Shown here piece after piece: positions 29,643 through 38,898 of a stretch of DNA of 64,000 nt (positions are counted from its first letter, which is position 1; each line of letters starts with the position of its first letter). The notes beneath the pieces are model-generated. The model did not search any database and was not told where the DNA came from. It saw nothing but the letters and a program-made list of their open reading frames with translations. The DNA is from Variovorax sp. ZS18.2.2 (GTDB taxonomy: Bacteria > Pseudomonadota > Gammaproteobacteria > Burkholderiales > Burkholderiaceae_C), in the NCBI RefSeq assembly GCF_024701975.1, contig NZ_JANLNM010000001.1, positions 372,001-436,000 of the forward strand, in the 5' to 3' direction. Made by a program: the position numbers and the translations under genes.

Positions 29643-31691
29643 TCAGGGCGTGAAGGTATCGCCCAGCACGATGCCTTCGCGCCGCGGGTCCGCACCGCCG
29701 GTGAGCACCGATTTGCCGCCGACGGTCGTGCGAATGATGGTGCTGATGCCGCTGGACTGCGGCCCGAAGTTGACCGTGTGGCCGAGTGCGCGCAGGCCGG
29801 TGATCAGCGGATCGTTGTTGCCCGTGTTCGAGGTGTCGATGGCCGGGTGCTCGCCGCCCACGTTGGTGTTCGGGCTGTTGGTGGCGCCGAAGTCCACCAG
29901 CGAGGTGGCCTGCTGCGCATCGAGGCCCCAGTCGAGCGCGCCGACCACGGTCTTCACCACGTACTGGATGATCGTGCCGCCGCCCGGCGAGCCCGTGCCC
30001 ATCACGAACTCGCCCATGCTGCCGTCGCCGTTCTTCCTGAACACCATCGTGGGTGCCATCGTGCTGCGCGGGCGCTTGCCCGGGGCGACGCGGTTGGCGA
30101 CCTTGATGCTCGGGTCCACGGTGTCGTTCGGGTTCGCGGCGAAGTCGGTCAGCTGGTTGTTCAGCATGAAGCCCTGCGTCATGTGGAACGAGCCGAGCGT
30201 GCTCTCGACCGTGGTCGTCATCGTCACGACGTTGCCCTCTTTGTCGACCACTGTGAAGTGCGTGGTGCCGTGCTCCTCGGTCTTGTCGATGCCCAGCGGC
30301 ACGCTGCCCAGATTGCCCGCCGTTGCCGTACCCATGCTCTTGGACAGGCTGATCAGGCTGGCGCGTTGCTGCAGGTACGGCTTATTGAGCATCGTGTCGG
30401 GCGAGCCACCCGGCAGCGGGATGAAGTCGGTGTCGGCCACGTACTTGTCGCGGTCGGCGTAGGCCAGGCGCTCGGCCTCGCTCACCAGGTGCACGCCCAT
30501 CACCGTCGGCTTGCCGCCCTCGATGTCGATGGCGGTGGGCTTGTAGAGGCTCATGTTGAAGGTCTCCAGGATGCCCAGCGCCTGCACCACCGCGATGCCG
30601 CCCGAGGAGGGTGGCGACATGCTGCACACGTAGTAGTCGCGGTAGGTGCCGCAGACCGGGTCGCGGCGCTTGGCCACGTAGTTGGCCATGTCGGCCATGG
30701 TCGTCACGCCGGGCGTGATGGCCGAGCTGTCGCTCGCCGTGGTCGTGATGCCGACCTTGTCGACGATGGCCTGCGCGATCGGGCCGGTGTAGAAGGCGTT
30801 GGCGCCTTCGGTCGCGAGGGTGGTCAGCGTCTTGGCATAGGCCGGATTCTTGAGCTTTGTGCCCAGCGCCTTGGGCGTGCCGTCAGCGTTGAAGAAGTAG
30901 GCCGTCGCCTCGGCGTCGCGCTTCAGGCTGGCTTCGGAGGAGGCGATCGCGGCGGCCATGCGGCCACCGATCGAGAAGCCGTCCGATGCCAGCGTGATGC
31001 CGTAGCCGAAGAGGTCCTTCCAGGGCAGCTTGCCGTGGTCCTTGTAGGCGATGTCGAGCATGCGCACCGCGCCCGGTGTGCCGATCGAGCGGCCGCTGGC
31101 GCGGGCGCTGGGCTTGGGCAGCCCGCTGGCGGAGTCGGTCTGCACGGCGTAGCGCAGGTAGTTTTCCGTGGCCGCGGCCGGCGCCATCTCGCGCCCGTCG
31201 TAGGCCTGCACCTTCTTGGTCGCCGCGTCGTAGTGAAGCATGAACGCACCGCCGCCCAGGCCGCTGGATTGCGGCTCGACGAGGCCGAGCACGGCCTGCA
31301 CCGCCACCGCCGCGTCGACCGCGCTGCCGCCGGCCTTGAGCACGTCGCAGCCCGCGCGCGTGGCCAGCGGATGGTTGGCCACCACCATGTAGTTCTTCGC
31401 ATAGACCAGCTTGTGGCCGAGCACGTAGCCCGAGGCGGGCTCGGGTGCGGCGGGGTCGCCTGGATCGCCGGAACCCACCACGACAGGCGTTCCGCTGTCG
31501 CCGATCAGACAGCCCTTGGCGGCTTCGGCCGCAGCCGCAGCGTCGTTGGCCGCGTTGATGGCGACGATCGCCGCGACGAGCGCAGCGTCGTTGTTCTGTC
31601 CGCCACCACCGCCGCCGCAGCCGGCCACGGTCAATGCAAGCGCCAGGGGTGAAAGTACCCACCAGGCGCGCGCCCGGATCTTATTCGTCAT
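29643..31691 (-). CDS. ggt: Gamma-glutamyltransferase, lipoprotein form
   Basis: The 682-residue protein starts at ATG 31691 with a lipoprotein signal ending 'LTVAGC' (Cys25), followed by a Gly run and an Ala-rich low-complexity linker (about 26-60). The enzyme body has 'GGSAVDAAVAVQAVLGLVEP' and 'SSGLGGGAFMLHYD'. The self-processing site is 'EEHGTTHFTVVD', where Thr476 would become the N-terminal nucleophile of the small subunit. It cleaves glutathione and other gamma-glutamyl compounds. Most bacterial forms are soluble periplasmic proteins, so membrane anchoring is unusual. It diverges from uvrC. Confidence 0.93.
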   Translation of the reverse strand: MTNKIRARAWWVLSPLALALTVAGCGGGGGGQNNDAALVAAIVAINAANDAAAAAEAAKGCLIGDSGTPVVVGSGDPGDPAAPEPASGYVLGHKLVYAKNYMVVANHPLATRAGCDVLKAGGSAVDAAVAVQAVLGLVEPQSSGLGGGAFMLHYDAATKKVQAYDGREMAPAAATENYLRYAVQTDSASGLPKPSARASGRSIGTPGAVRMLDIAYKDHGKLPWKDLFGYGITLASDGFSIGGRMAAAIASSEASLKRDAEATAYFFNADGTPKALGTKLKNPAYAKTLTTLATEGANAFYTGPIAQAIVDKVGITTTASDSSAITPGVTTMADMANYVAKRRDPVCGTYRDYYVCSMSPPSSGGIAVVQALGILETFNMSLYKPTAIDIEGGKPTVMGVHLVSEAERLAYADRDKYVADTDFIPLPGGSPDTMLNKPYLQQRASLISLSKSMGTATAGNLGSVPLGIDKTEEHGTTHFTVVDKEGNVVTMTTTVESTLGSFHMTQGFMLNNQLTDFAANPNDTVDPSIKVANRVAPGKRPRSTMAPTMVFRKNGDGSMGEFVMGTGSPGGGTIIQYVVKTVVGALDWGLDAQQATSLVDFGATNSPNTNVGGEHPAIDTSNTGNNDPLITGLRALGHTVNFGPQSSGISTIIRTTVGGKSVLTGGADPRREGIVLGDTFTP

Positions 31692-31834
31692 GGAATTCTT
31701 CCCGAATGGTTTTGATGAAATGACACGGGCGCTCCTCGCGCCCGTCTTCATCATCAGCACATTTCATTCCAGCCACCTCGGGGTTTGCGCGCAGGCCTGC
31801 GACGCGGGTTCCGCGTGAAGCCACAATAGCCGCC

Positions 31835-33820
31835 ATGTCAGACGTGCATTCCGATCAACTGCTCAGCGAGGTCGCGGCGCTGCCGCAACTGCCGGGCGTG
31901 TACCGATACTTCGACGCAGCCGGCGCGGTGCTCTATGTGGGCAAGGCGCGCAACCTCAAGAAGCGGGTCGCCAACTACTTCCAGAAGAGCCACGGCGGCA
32001 CCCGCATCGGCCACATGATCTCGAAGATCGTGCGCATGGAAACCACCGTGGTGCGCTCCGAGGCCGAGGCGCTGCTGCTCGAGAACAACCTCATCAAGAC
32101 GCTCAAGCCGCGCTACAACATCCTGTTTCGCGACGACAAGAGCTACCCCTACCTGAAGATCGCGTCGCACGCATTTCCGCGGCTCGCCTATTACCGCGGC
32201 TCGGTCGACAAGAAGCACCGCTACTTCGGGCCGTACCCGAGCGCGTGGGCGGTGAAGGAATCGATCCAGCTGCTGCAGAAGGTGTTCAAGCTGCGCACCT
32301 GCGAGGACACCGTGTATGCCAACCGCACGCGGCCCTGCCTCCTGTACCAAATCAAGCGCTGCACCGGCCCCTGCGTGGACTACATCACGCCCGAGGCCTA
32401 TGCGCAGGACGTGGCCAGCGCCGAAGCCTTCCTGATGGGCGACACGCAGCTCGTGCTCTCCAGGCTCGAACAGCGCATGACCACGCACGCCGAGAAGCTC
32501 GAGTTCGAGCAGGCGGCCGAGCTGCGCAACCAGATGTCGGCGATCTCGCGGGTGCTGCACCAGCAGTCGATCGAAATTGCGTCGGACAAGGACGTGGACA
32601 TCCTCGCGGTCAAGGTGCAGGGCGGCAAGGCCTGCGTGAACCTCGCGATGGTGCGCGGTGGGCGGCACCTGGGCGACCGGCCCTACTTTCCGGTGCATGT
32701 GGAAGACGCGGCGCAGATCCACCACGGCGAGATGGACGTGGACGCGGAAGAGGGCGTGGAAGCGGTCGCGGCCGACCCCATCGAAGTGCAGGTGCTCGAG
32801 GCCTTCATCGCCCAGCACTACATCGACGTGCCGGTGCCGGCCACGCTGGTGCTGAGCCACCTCGTGAGCCGCGAGCTGATCGAGGCGATCTCGCTGCAGG
32901 CCGGCGGGCGTGTGACGGCCGTGTTCCAGCCGCGCGAGCAGCGCCGCCACTGGCTCGAGATGGCCGAGACGAATGCCGGCCTGCAACTGGCTCGCCTCTT
33001 GGCCGAAGAAGGCTCGCAGCAGGCGCGCACCCGTGCGCTGGTCGAGGCGCTCGAGCTCGCGTGCGACGACCTGGACAACTTCCGCGTCGAATGCTTCGAC
33101 ATCTCGCACACCGCGGGCGAAGCCACGCAGGCCTCGTGCGTGGTGTTCGAGCACCACACGATGCAGAACAAGGAATACCGCCGCTACAACATCGAAGGCA
33201 TCACGCCCGGTGACGACTACGCCGCGATGCGCCAGGTGTTGCACCGCCGTTACGGCAAGCTGGCCGAGGCAATGGCGGCCGAGACCGAGGCGCTGCCGCC
33301 CGGCGACGCCGAGAGCGAAGGCGTCGAGGGGATCGAGAGCACCGAAGCACTGCCCAAGACGCGGACCGCGCGCATGCCCGAGCTGGTGCTGGTCGATGGC
33401 GGCAAGGGCCAGGTGTCGATGGCGCGCGAGGTATTCAGCGAACTGGGCTTGCCGCTTTCGCTGATCGTCGGCGTCGAGAAAGGCGAGGGCCGCAAGGTCG
33501 GCCTCGAAGAGCTCGTGTTCGCCGACGGCCGCGAGAAGGTCTACCTGGGCAAGGACTCGGCGGCGCTGATGCTGGTCGCGCAGATCCGCGACGAGGCGCA
33601 CCGCTTCGCCATCACCGGCATGCGGGCCAAGCGCGCGAAGGTGCGCGTGGGCGGCAGCCAGCTGGAAGATATTCCGGGCATCGGCCCGAAGCGCCGGGCA
33701 CGGCTGCTGCAGCGCTTCGGCGGCATCCGCGGCGTGGCCGCGGCGAGCATGGAAGACATCGCCTCGGTCGAGGGCATCGCCGCCGAACTCGCCGAGGAGA
33801 TCTACAAGGCCCTGCACTGA
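31835..33820 (+). CDS. uvrC: UvrABC system protein C (excinuclease subunit)
   Basis: The 661-residue nuclease makes both incisions in nucleotide excision repair. The N-terminal GIY-YIG domain reads '[20 protein letters not shown]'. The UVR motif that binds UvrB is '[20 protein letters not shown]'. The RNase-H-like second nuclease has '[20 protein letters not shown]' and '[17 protein letters not shown]', and the C-terminal helix-hairpin-helix pair is '[19 protein letters not shown]'. An acidic insertion (about 485-510) separates parts of the second nuclease. pgsA follows 48 bases later. Confidence 0.98.
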   Translation: MSDVHSDQLLSEVAALPQLPGVYRYFDAAGAVLYVGKARNLKKRVANYFQKSHGGTRIGHMISKIVRMETTVVRSEAEALLLENNLIKTLKPRYNILFRDDKSYPYLKIASHAFPRLAYYRGSVDKKHRYFGPYPSAWAVKESIQLLQKVFKLRTCEDTVYANRTRPCLLYQIKRCTGPCVDYITPEAYAQDVASAEAFLMGDTQLVLSRLEQRMTTHAEKLEFEQAAELRNQMSAISRVLHQQSIEIASDKDVDILAVKVQGGKACVNLAMVRGGRHLGDRPYFPVHVEDAAQIHHGEMDVDAEEGVEAVAADPIEVQVLEAFIAQHYIDVPVPATLVLSHLVSRELIEAISLQAGGRVTAVFQPREQRRHWLEMAETNAGLQLARLLAEEGSQQARTRALVEALELACDDLDNFRVECFDISHTAGEATQASCVVFEHHTMQNKEYRRYNIEGITPGDDYAAMRQVLHRRYGKLAEAMAAETEALPPGDAESEGVEGIESTEALPKTRTARMPELVLVDGGKGQVSMAREVFSELGLPLSLIVGVEKGEGRKVGLEELVFADGREKVYLGKDSAALMLVAQIRDEAHRFAITGMRAKRAKVRVGGSQLEDIPGIGPKRRARLLQRFGGIRGVAAASMEDIASVEGIAAELAEEIYKALH

Positions 33821-33868
33821 GAGACGAGCCAAGCTGCGGGGTCATCCCGCCGTGACACAATCGCCCGC

Positions 33869-34435
33869 ATGTTCTGGACCCTACCGACCATCATGACCTG
33901 GACGCGCATCGTCGCGATCCCTTTGATCGTCGGTGTGTTCTACCTGCCGATGGCCGAGCCGATGCGCAACCTGATCGCCACGGTCATGTTCATCGTCTTC
34001 GCCGCCACCGACTGGCTCGACGGCTACCTGGCACGCAAGCTTAACCAGACCTCGGCCTTCGGCGCCTTCCTCGATCCCGTCGCCGACAAGTTCCTTGTAT
34101 GCGCCGCGCTGCTGGTGCTGGTGCACCTGCAGCGCGCCGATGTGTTCGTGGCGCTCATCATCATCGGCCGCGAGATCGCCATCTCGGCGCTGCGCGAATG
34201 GATGGCGCGGATCGGCGCCGGCAAGAGCGTGGCGGTCCACATGATCGGCAAGGTCAAGACGACCGTGCAGATGGTCGCGATTCCCTTCCTGCTCTATGAC
34301 GGGCAGCTGTTCAAGGTGATCGACACCGGCCTCTGGGGCCAGTGGCTGATCTGGATCTCGGCGGTGCTCACCGTCTGGTCGATGGTCTATTACCTGCAGA
34401 AGGCCATTCCGGAGATCCGGGCCCACTCCAAATGA
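33869..34435 (+). CDS. pgsA: CDP-diacylglycerol-glycerol-3-phosphate 3-phosphatidyltransferase
   Basis: The 188-residue inner-membrane enzyme makes phosphatidylglycerol phosphate. It carries the full CDP-alcohol phosphatidyltransferase motif: 'DWLDGYLARKLNQTSAFG' followed by 'AFLDPVADK', with the four metal-binding aspartates. About five membrane helices are visible. The gene follows uvrC, a very common bacterial arrangement, and its stop overlaps the next start (ATGA). Confidence 0.97.
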   Translation: MFWTLPTIMTWTRIVAIPLIVGVFYLPMAEPMRNLIATVMFIVFAATDWLDGYLARKLNQTSAFGAFLDPVADKFLVCAALLVLVHLQRADVFVALIIIGREIAISALREWMARIGAGKSVAVHMIGKVKTTVQMVAIPFLLYDGQLFKVIDTGLWGQWLIWISAVLTVWSMVYYLQKAIPEIRAHSK

Positions 34436-35328
34436 CGGCGGCGGCCGCCGTACCCGGCCCGGGTGGCTCGGGGTGGCTGCGGGCCATGCCGGCGGTCTTC
34501 GTGCTGATCTGGAGCACGGGTTTCATCGTTGCGCGCTATGGCATGCCCTATGCGCCGCCGCTCAAATTTCTCGCTGTGCGCTATGCGCTGTCGCTCATCT
34601 GCTTCGGCATGTGGGTCGTGCTCGCGAAGGTCGCGTGGCCGAAGGAGCGTTCGCAATGGGGCCACCTCGCAGTCACGGGCGTGTTGATGCAGGCGGGTTA
34701 TCTGGGCGGCGTCTGGGCCGCGGTGCATGCCGGCATGGGCGCGGGACTGGTGGCGCTGCTGGTCGGCATCCAGCCGGTGCTCACCGCGATCTGGCTGTCG
34801 TTCAATGGCGGACGCATTTCGAAGCGGCAATGGGCCGGGCTCGTTCTCGGATTTGCGGGGCTGGTGCTCGTGGTTTCGCGCAAGTTCGGTCAGGGCGCCG
34901 AGGTCAATGCGTTGACGTTGGGGCTCGCCGTCTTCGCGTTGCTTTCGATCACGGCAGGTACGCTGTACCAGAAGCGCTTCGTCGCGCCATGCGACGTGCG
35001 CAGCGCGAGCGCGGTGCAGATGGCGGCGGCGCTGCTCGTGACTTTGCCTTTCGCCGCGATGGAAACGCAGGGCATCGAATGGACCGCGCACTCTGCCGGC
35101 GCGATGGCCTGGTCGGTGCTGGCGCTGTCGCTGGGCGGCAGCTCGCTGCTCTACATGCTGATCCAGCGCGGCACGGCCACCGCGGTCACGAGCCTGCTTT
35201 ATCTGGTGCCGCCATGCACGGCAGTGATGGCGTGGCTGCTGTTCGCGGAGCCGATCACGCTGGTGACGCTGCTGGGCATCGGGCTCACCGCGGTCGGCGT
35301 GAGCCTGGTGGTGCGCAGCGAGCGCTGA
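34432..35328 (+). CDS. EamA-family (DMT) transporter
   Basis: The 298-residue protein has ten hydrophobic helices in two EamA repeats. 'FVLIWSTGFIVARYGMPYAP' is the first-helix pattern of the RhaT/EamA group, and 'GLVLGFAGLVLVVSRKFG' ends repeat one. These proteins export or import small metabolites such as amino acids; the substrate is unknown. Its ATG overlaps the pgsA stop. Its last codons form one arm of an 11-base inverted repeat with the end of the convergent LysR gene. Confidence 0.9.
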   Translation: MTAAAAVPGPGGSGWLRAMPAVFVLIWSTGFIVARYGMPYAPPLKFLAVRYALSLICFGMWVVLAKVAWPKERSQWGHLAVTGVLMQAGYLGGVWAAVHAGMGAGLVALLVGIQPVLTAIWLSFNGGRISKRQWAGLVLGFAGLVLVVSRKFGQGAEVNALTLGLAVFALLSITAGTLYQKRFVAPCDVRSASAVQMAAALLVTLPFAAMETQGIEWTAHSAGAMAWSVLALSLGGSSLLYMLIQRGTATAVTSLLYLVPPCTAVMAWLLFAEPITLVTLLGIGLTAVGVSLVVRSER

Positions 35329-35342
35329 ATCTCAGCGCTCGC
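35318..35342. repeat. 11-base perfect inverted repeat spanning two convergent stop codons
   Basis: GCGAGCGCTGA, ATC, TCAGCGCTCGC: both arms are coding, one for the EamA transporter tail and one for the LysR tail, so both proteins end Glu-Arg-stop. It can fold as a strong hairpin in either transcript but has no T-run. Confidence 0.75.
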
Positions 35343-36300
35343 CCGTCTTCCCTGTTTTTCCCGGCTTCCACGGCTCACCGCGGAATTGCTCCGCCAGGTG
35401 ATCGAGCAAGAGGCGCACGCGGCGCGGCGTCTTCGGCCGCCAGGGCGCGACCCAGTGGATGTCGGCATCGGGCATCGTGTACTGCGGCAGCACCCGCACC
35501 AGTTCGCCGCTGGCCAGTTGCGGCGCGATGTCCCAGAGGCTGCGCAGCATGATGCCGTGGCCCGCCATGCACCAGTCGCGCACCATCTCTCCCGAATTGC
35601 TCGCGAGCGGCCCCTGCACGCGAACGCGCGCGGTGCTGCCGTCGCGTGCATGTCGCAGCGTCCAGAGTGCGAACTGGCGCTGGTTGACCTCGCCGTTCTC
35701 GCGTGCGACCAGGCAGGCATGCGAGGTCAACGCATCGACCGTCGCTGGTATGCCGTGCTGCGCGATGTACGACGGCGCGGCCGCCAGCACGCGCTGGTTG
35801 CGCGCGATGCGGCGCGTGACCCAGTCGGCCGCGCGATGCTGCTGCACGGCCCACAGCCAGAGCGCACCGTCGTAACCCTCGGCCCCGAGATCGGGGAGTT
35901 GTTCGGTCAGCAGCAGTTCGATTTGAAGGGCAGGGTGCCGTGCCTGAAAGGCGGCCAGCGTCGGCCCGAGCCAGCGCCTTCCGAAACCGAAGGTGGCGGC
36001 GAGGCGGATCGTGCCGACCAGCTCATTCTGCCGTTCGCCGAGTTCGCTTTCGAGCGCTGCGAAACCTTCGAGCAATGTGCGTGCGTGCAGGCACACGGCC
36101 TCGCCCTCGGCGGTGACGCTGAGCCGGCGCGTGGTGCGGTCGAACAGACGTTGACCAAGCCGACCCTCGAGCGCACCGAGCCGCTTGGTGATGACAGAGG
36201 GCACGACGTCGAGCGTGGCCGCCGCGCCGGCAAGGCTGCCCTGGTCGCGAATCGCCAGCACCAGTTCGAGATCGCTGCGTTCCAGCGAGGATGGATTCAT
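35332..36300 (-). CDS. LysR-family transcriptional regulator
   Basis: The 322-residue protein has the N-terminal winged helix-turn-helix: 'LELVLAIRDQGSLAGAAATL' and 'VPSVITKRLGALEGRLGQRL' (about 10-52), then 'FDRTTRRLSVTAEG'. The rest is a periplasmic-binding-like effector domain. ATG 36300 is the family start; the frame extends upstream over an unrelated gene. It is divergent from a hydrolase-dehydrogenase operon, the usual layout for an LTTR and its target, and a GCCAAT-N13-ATTGGC palindrome starts at the base next to its start codon. Confidence 0.94.
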   Translation of the reverse strand: MNPSSLERSDLELVLAIRDQGSLAGAAATLDVVPSVITKRLGALEGRLGQRLFDRTTRRLSVTAEGEAVCLHARTLLEGFAALESELGERQNELVGTIRLAATFGFGRRWLGPTLAAFQARHPALQIELLLTEQLPDLGAEGYDGALWLWAVQQHRAADWVTRRIARNQRVLAAAPSYIAQHGIPATVDALTSHACLVARENGEVNQRQFALWTLRHARDGSTARVRVQGPLASNSGEMVRDWCMAGHGIMLRSLWDIAPQLASGELVRVLPQYTMPDADIHWVAPWRPKTPRRVRLLLDHLAEQFRGEPWKPGKTGKTGER

Positions 36301-36325
36301 GCCAATCCGGAAAGTATGAATTGGC
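36301..36325. promoter_or_regulatory. Candidate LysR operator
   Basis: GCCAAT (36301-36306) and ATTGGC (36320-36325) form a perfect inverted repeat 13 bases apart in the 70-base divergent gap between lysR and the hydrolase gene. The arms and position suit LTTR autoregulation and activation of the operon. Confidence 0.55.
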
Positions 36326-36370
36326 TGATTGTTGCTTGATGATCGCGAGGGCGCAACGCACAATCGTTCC

Positions 36371-37282
36371 GTGACTGCCTCCTTCCTCTCATTCCCCACC
36401 TTCGACATCGAGCGCGACGGCGTGCGCATCCATGGCCGCATCGGCGGCACGGGCGCGCCGCTGCTGTTGCTGCACGGCCATCCGCAGACGCATGCGATCT
36501 GGCATCGCGTGGCACCGCAGCTGGCCGAGCAGTTCACCGTGGTTGCAGTAGACCTGCGCGGCTACGGCGACTCGGGCCGGCCGGCGGCCGATGCCGAGCA
36601 CGCGGCCTACAGCAAGCGCGAGATGGCGCTCGATGCGCTCGCCGCCATGCGGCACCACGGCTTCGAGCGCTTCGGCGTGCTGGCGCACGACCGCGGCGCA
36701 CGCGTGGCGCATCGGCTCTCGGCAGACCATGCAGCGGCGGTCGAGCGCATGCTGCTGCTCGACATCGCGCCGACGCTCGCGATGTACGAGAACACCTCCG
36801 AGGCTTTCGCAAAAGCCTACTGGCACTGGTTCTTTCTGATCCAGCTGCCGCCGTTGCCCGAAGCGCTGATTGCCTCCGATCCGGTGCGCTACGTGCGCAG
36901 CGTGATGGGTGGGCGGCACGCGGGTCTCGCGCCTTTCGCGCCCGAAGTGCTGGCCGAGTACGAGCGCTGCGCGGTCATTCCCGGCACGGCCGAATCCATC
37001 TGCGAGGACTACCGCGCCTCCGCCACCATCGACCTCGTGCACGACCGCGCGGACATCGCCGCCGGCCGCAAGCTCGCGCAGCCGCTGCGCGTGCTCTGGG
37101 GCGAGCATGGCGCGGTGGGCAAGTGCTTCGACGTGCTCGCGCTGTGGCGCGCGTGCGCCGGCGATGTTTCGGGCCGCGCGCTGCCGTGCGGCCACTATGT
37201 TCCCGAAGAAGCCCCTGGCGAATTGCTCGCCGAGGCGCTCGCATTCTTTTCATCTCTCCAACCCGCAGGAGCCACCCCATGA
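36371..37282 (+). CDS. Alpha/beta hydrolase resembling haloacetate (fluoroacetate) dehalogenase
   Basis: The 303-residue protein starts at GTG 36371. Its key parts follow the fluoroacetate dehalogenase plan as I recall it: 'LLLHGHPQTHAIWHRVAP' (oxyanion region), nucleophile Asp107 with Arg108 and Arg111 in 'AHDRGARVAHRL', acid Asp131 in 'LLDIAPT', halide-pocket His152-Trp153 in 'YWHWFF', Tyr214 in 'CEDYR', and base His275 in 'CGHYVPEEAP'. The pocket Trp near 'SWTRAG' in the characterised enzyme is replaced here by Gly in 'VMGGRHAGL'. An epoxide hydrolase-like role is an alternative. It overlaps the next gene by four bases and diverges from a LysR regulator. Confidence 0.88.
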   Translation: MTASFLSFPTFDIERDGVRIHGRIGGTGAPLLLLHGHPQTHAIWHRVAPQLAEQFTVVAVDLRGYGDSGRPAADAEHAAYSKREMALDALAAMRHHGFERFGVLAHDRGARVAHRLSADHAAAVERMLLLDIAPTLAMYENTSEAFAKAYWHWFFLIQLPPLPEALIASDPVRYVRSVMGGRHAGLAPFAPEVLAEYERCAVIPGTAESICEDYRASATIDLVHDRADIAAGRKLAQPLRVLWGEHGAVGKCFDVLALWRACAGDVSGRALPCGHYVPEEAPGELLAEALAFFSSLQPAGATP

Positions 37283-38364
37283 GCACCCACAGAATCGCAG
37301 TCATCGCCGGCGACGGCATCGGCAAGGAGACCATGCCCGAGGGCCTGCGCGTGGTCGATGCGGCGGCGCGCAAGTTCGGCATCGACCTGAAGTTCGACCA
37401 CTTCGATTTCTCCAGCTGGGACTACTGCGAGAAGCACGGCAAGATGCTGCCCGACAACTGGAAGGACCAGATCGGCGGCCACGATGCGATCTTCTTCGGC
37501 GCGGTCGGCTGGCCCGAGAAGATTCCCGACCACGTGTCGCTCTGGGGCTCGCTGCTGCTGTTCCGCCGCGAGTTCGACCAGTACATCAACCTGCGTCCCG
37601 CGCGCCTCATGCCCGGCATCGTCGCGCCCGTGGTGCGCCGCGACGGCACGCTGCGCCAGCCCGGCGAGATCGACATGTACATCGTGCGCGAGAACACCGA
37701 GGGCGAGTACTCCAGCATCGGCGGGCGCATGTACGAAGGCACGCCGCGCGAGATCGTGGTGCAGGAAACCGTGATGTCCCGCATCGGCGTGGACCGCGTG
37801 CTCAAGTTCGCGTTCGAGCTCGCGCAATCGCGGCCGAAGAAGCACCTGACGAGCGCCACCAAGTCGAACGGCATCTCGATCACCATGCCCTACTGGGACG
37901 AGCGCGTGGCCGAGATGGCGAAGAACTACGCCGGCGTGAAGCTCGACAAGTTCCACATCGACATCCTCACCGCGCACTTTGTGCAGCGCCCCGATTTCTT
38001 CGACGTGGTGGTGGCGAGCAATCTCTTCGGCGACATCCTGTCGGACCTCGGGCCGGCCTGCACCGGCACCATCGGCATCGCGCCGAGCGCCAACTTGAAC
38101 CCCGAGCGCACCACGCCCTCGCTGTTCGAACCGGTGCACGGCTCGGCGCCGGACATCGCTGGCAAGGGCATCGCGAACCCGATCGGACAGATCTGGTGCG
38201 GCGCGATGATGCTGGAGTTCCTCGGCCACAAGGAGGCGCACGATGCGATCCTCTCGACCATCGAAAAGGTGCTCGCGCCCCAAAGCGGAGCACCGCGCAC
38301 CCCGGATATCGGCGGCACCGCCAGCACCAGCGACCTCGGAAAGGCGATCGCCGAAGCGCTTTGA
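37279..38364 (+). CDS. Tartrate dehydrogenase/decarboxylase-type (D-malate) dehydrogenase
   Basis: The 361-residue NAD-dependent beta-decarboxylating dehydrogenase starts 'HRIAVIAGDGIGKETMPEGL'. Typical signs are 'VGWPEKIPDHVSLWGSLLLF', the substrate-binding 'YIVRENTEGEYSSIGG', metal-site 'VVVASNLFGDILSDLGPA' and cofactor-site 'LFEPVHGSAPDIAGKGIANP'. This fits TtuC/YeaU/DmlA, which oxidise tartrate, D-malate or 3-isopropylmalate-like acids. It is co-translated with the dehalogenase-like hydrolase (ATGA), suggesting that the hydrolase product is a hydroxyacid passed to this enzyme. Confidence 0.93.
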   Translation: MSTHRIAVIAGDGIGKETMPEGLRVVDAAARKFGIDLKFDHFDFSSWDYCEKHGKMLPDNWKDQIGGHDAIFFGAVGWPEKIPDHVSLWGSLLLFRREFDQYINLRPARLMPGIVAPVVRRDGTLRQPGEIDMYIVRENTEGEYSSIGGRMYEGTPREIVVQETVMSRIGVDRVLKFAFELAQSRPKKHLTSATKSNGISITMPYWDERVAEMAKNYAGVKLDKFHIDILTAHFVQRPDFFDVVVASNLFGDILSDLGPACTGTIGIAPSANLNPERTTPSLFEPVHGSAPDIAGKGIANPIGQIWCGAMMLEFLGHKEAHDAILSTIEKVLAPQSGAPRTPDIGGTASTSDLGKAIAEAL

Positions 38365-38452
38365 AAAGTACTTCACGAATCGTCCCGGAAAGTGCGCGAC
38401 GAAACGCCCCTAAAATCGCGCGCTCCGCTGTTCTGCATGGCTTCGTGTCTTA

Positions 38453-38481
38453 TTGACACCCTGCAGGGCAGTGGTTGTAAT
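38453..38481 (+). promoter_or_regulatory. Strong sigma-70 promoter of the HU gene
   Basis: Consensus -35 TTGACA (38453-38458), a 17-base spacer and -10 TGTAAT (38476-38481) lie about 118 bases upstream of the HU start. The leader between them shows nothing else I can support. Confidence 0.8.
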
Positions 38482-38598
38482 CCTCGCTGGCAGTGCGCTG
38501 CCGAGGCGTCAGGCCTGCCAAGCTCTTGAGTCGCACCCACCCGCGGCCAGGTCGCAGCTGACGAAAGCCGACCAACTTTTTCTCTACAAGGGGCCCTT

Positions 38599-38871
38599 GT
38601 GAACAAGACCGAACTGATTGAGCACATCGCAAAGAACGCCGATATTTCCAAAGCAGCTGCCACCCGCGCGCTCGAATCCACCATCGGCGCCATTCGTACC
38701 ACGCTCAAAAAGGGCGGCTCTGTTTCGCTCGTCGGTTTCGGCACTTTCGCAGTAGGCAAACGGGCCGCCCGCACCGGCCGGAATCCCCGCACCGGCGACG
38801 CGATTAAAATCAAGGCAGCCAAGATTCCGAAGTTCCGTCCGGGCAAGGCGCTGAAAGACGCGCTGAACTAA
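38599..38871 (+). CDS. hupB: HU-family DNA-binding protein
   Basis: The 90-residue nucleoid protein has the HU/IHF fold: '[20 protein letters not shown]', then '[20 protein letters not shown]' and the DNA-arm '[20 protein letters not shown]'. It starts with GTG, helped by AAGGGG six bases upstream. It bends and compacts DNA. Only 27 bases separate its stop from tRNA-Val and no terminator lies between, so the strong HU promoter may also feed the tRNA. ppiD follows, the same order as hupB-ppiD in enterobacteria. Confidence 0.96.
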   Translation: MNKTELIEHIAKNADISKAAATRALESTIGAIRTTLKKGGSVSLVGFGTFAVGKRAARTGRNPRTGDAIKIKAAKIPKFRPGKALKDALN

Positions 38872-38898
38872 GACTAGACTCGGAAAGTATTCCCGGTG

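Noticed and set aside
31838-33832. Long minus-strand frame over uvrC
   Set aside because: Full-length antisense of uvrC with His/Arg/Leu-biased composition typical of shadow frames.
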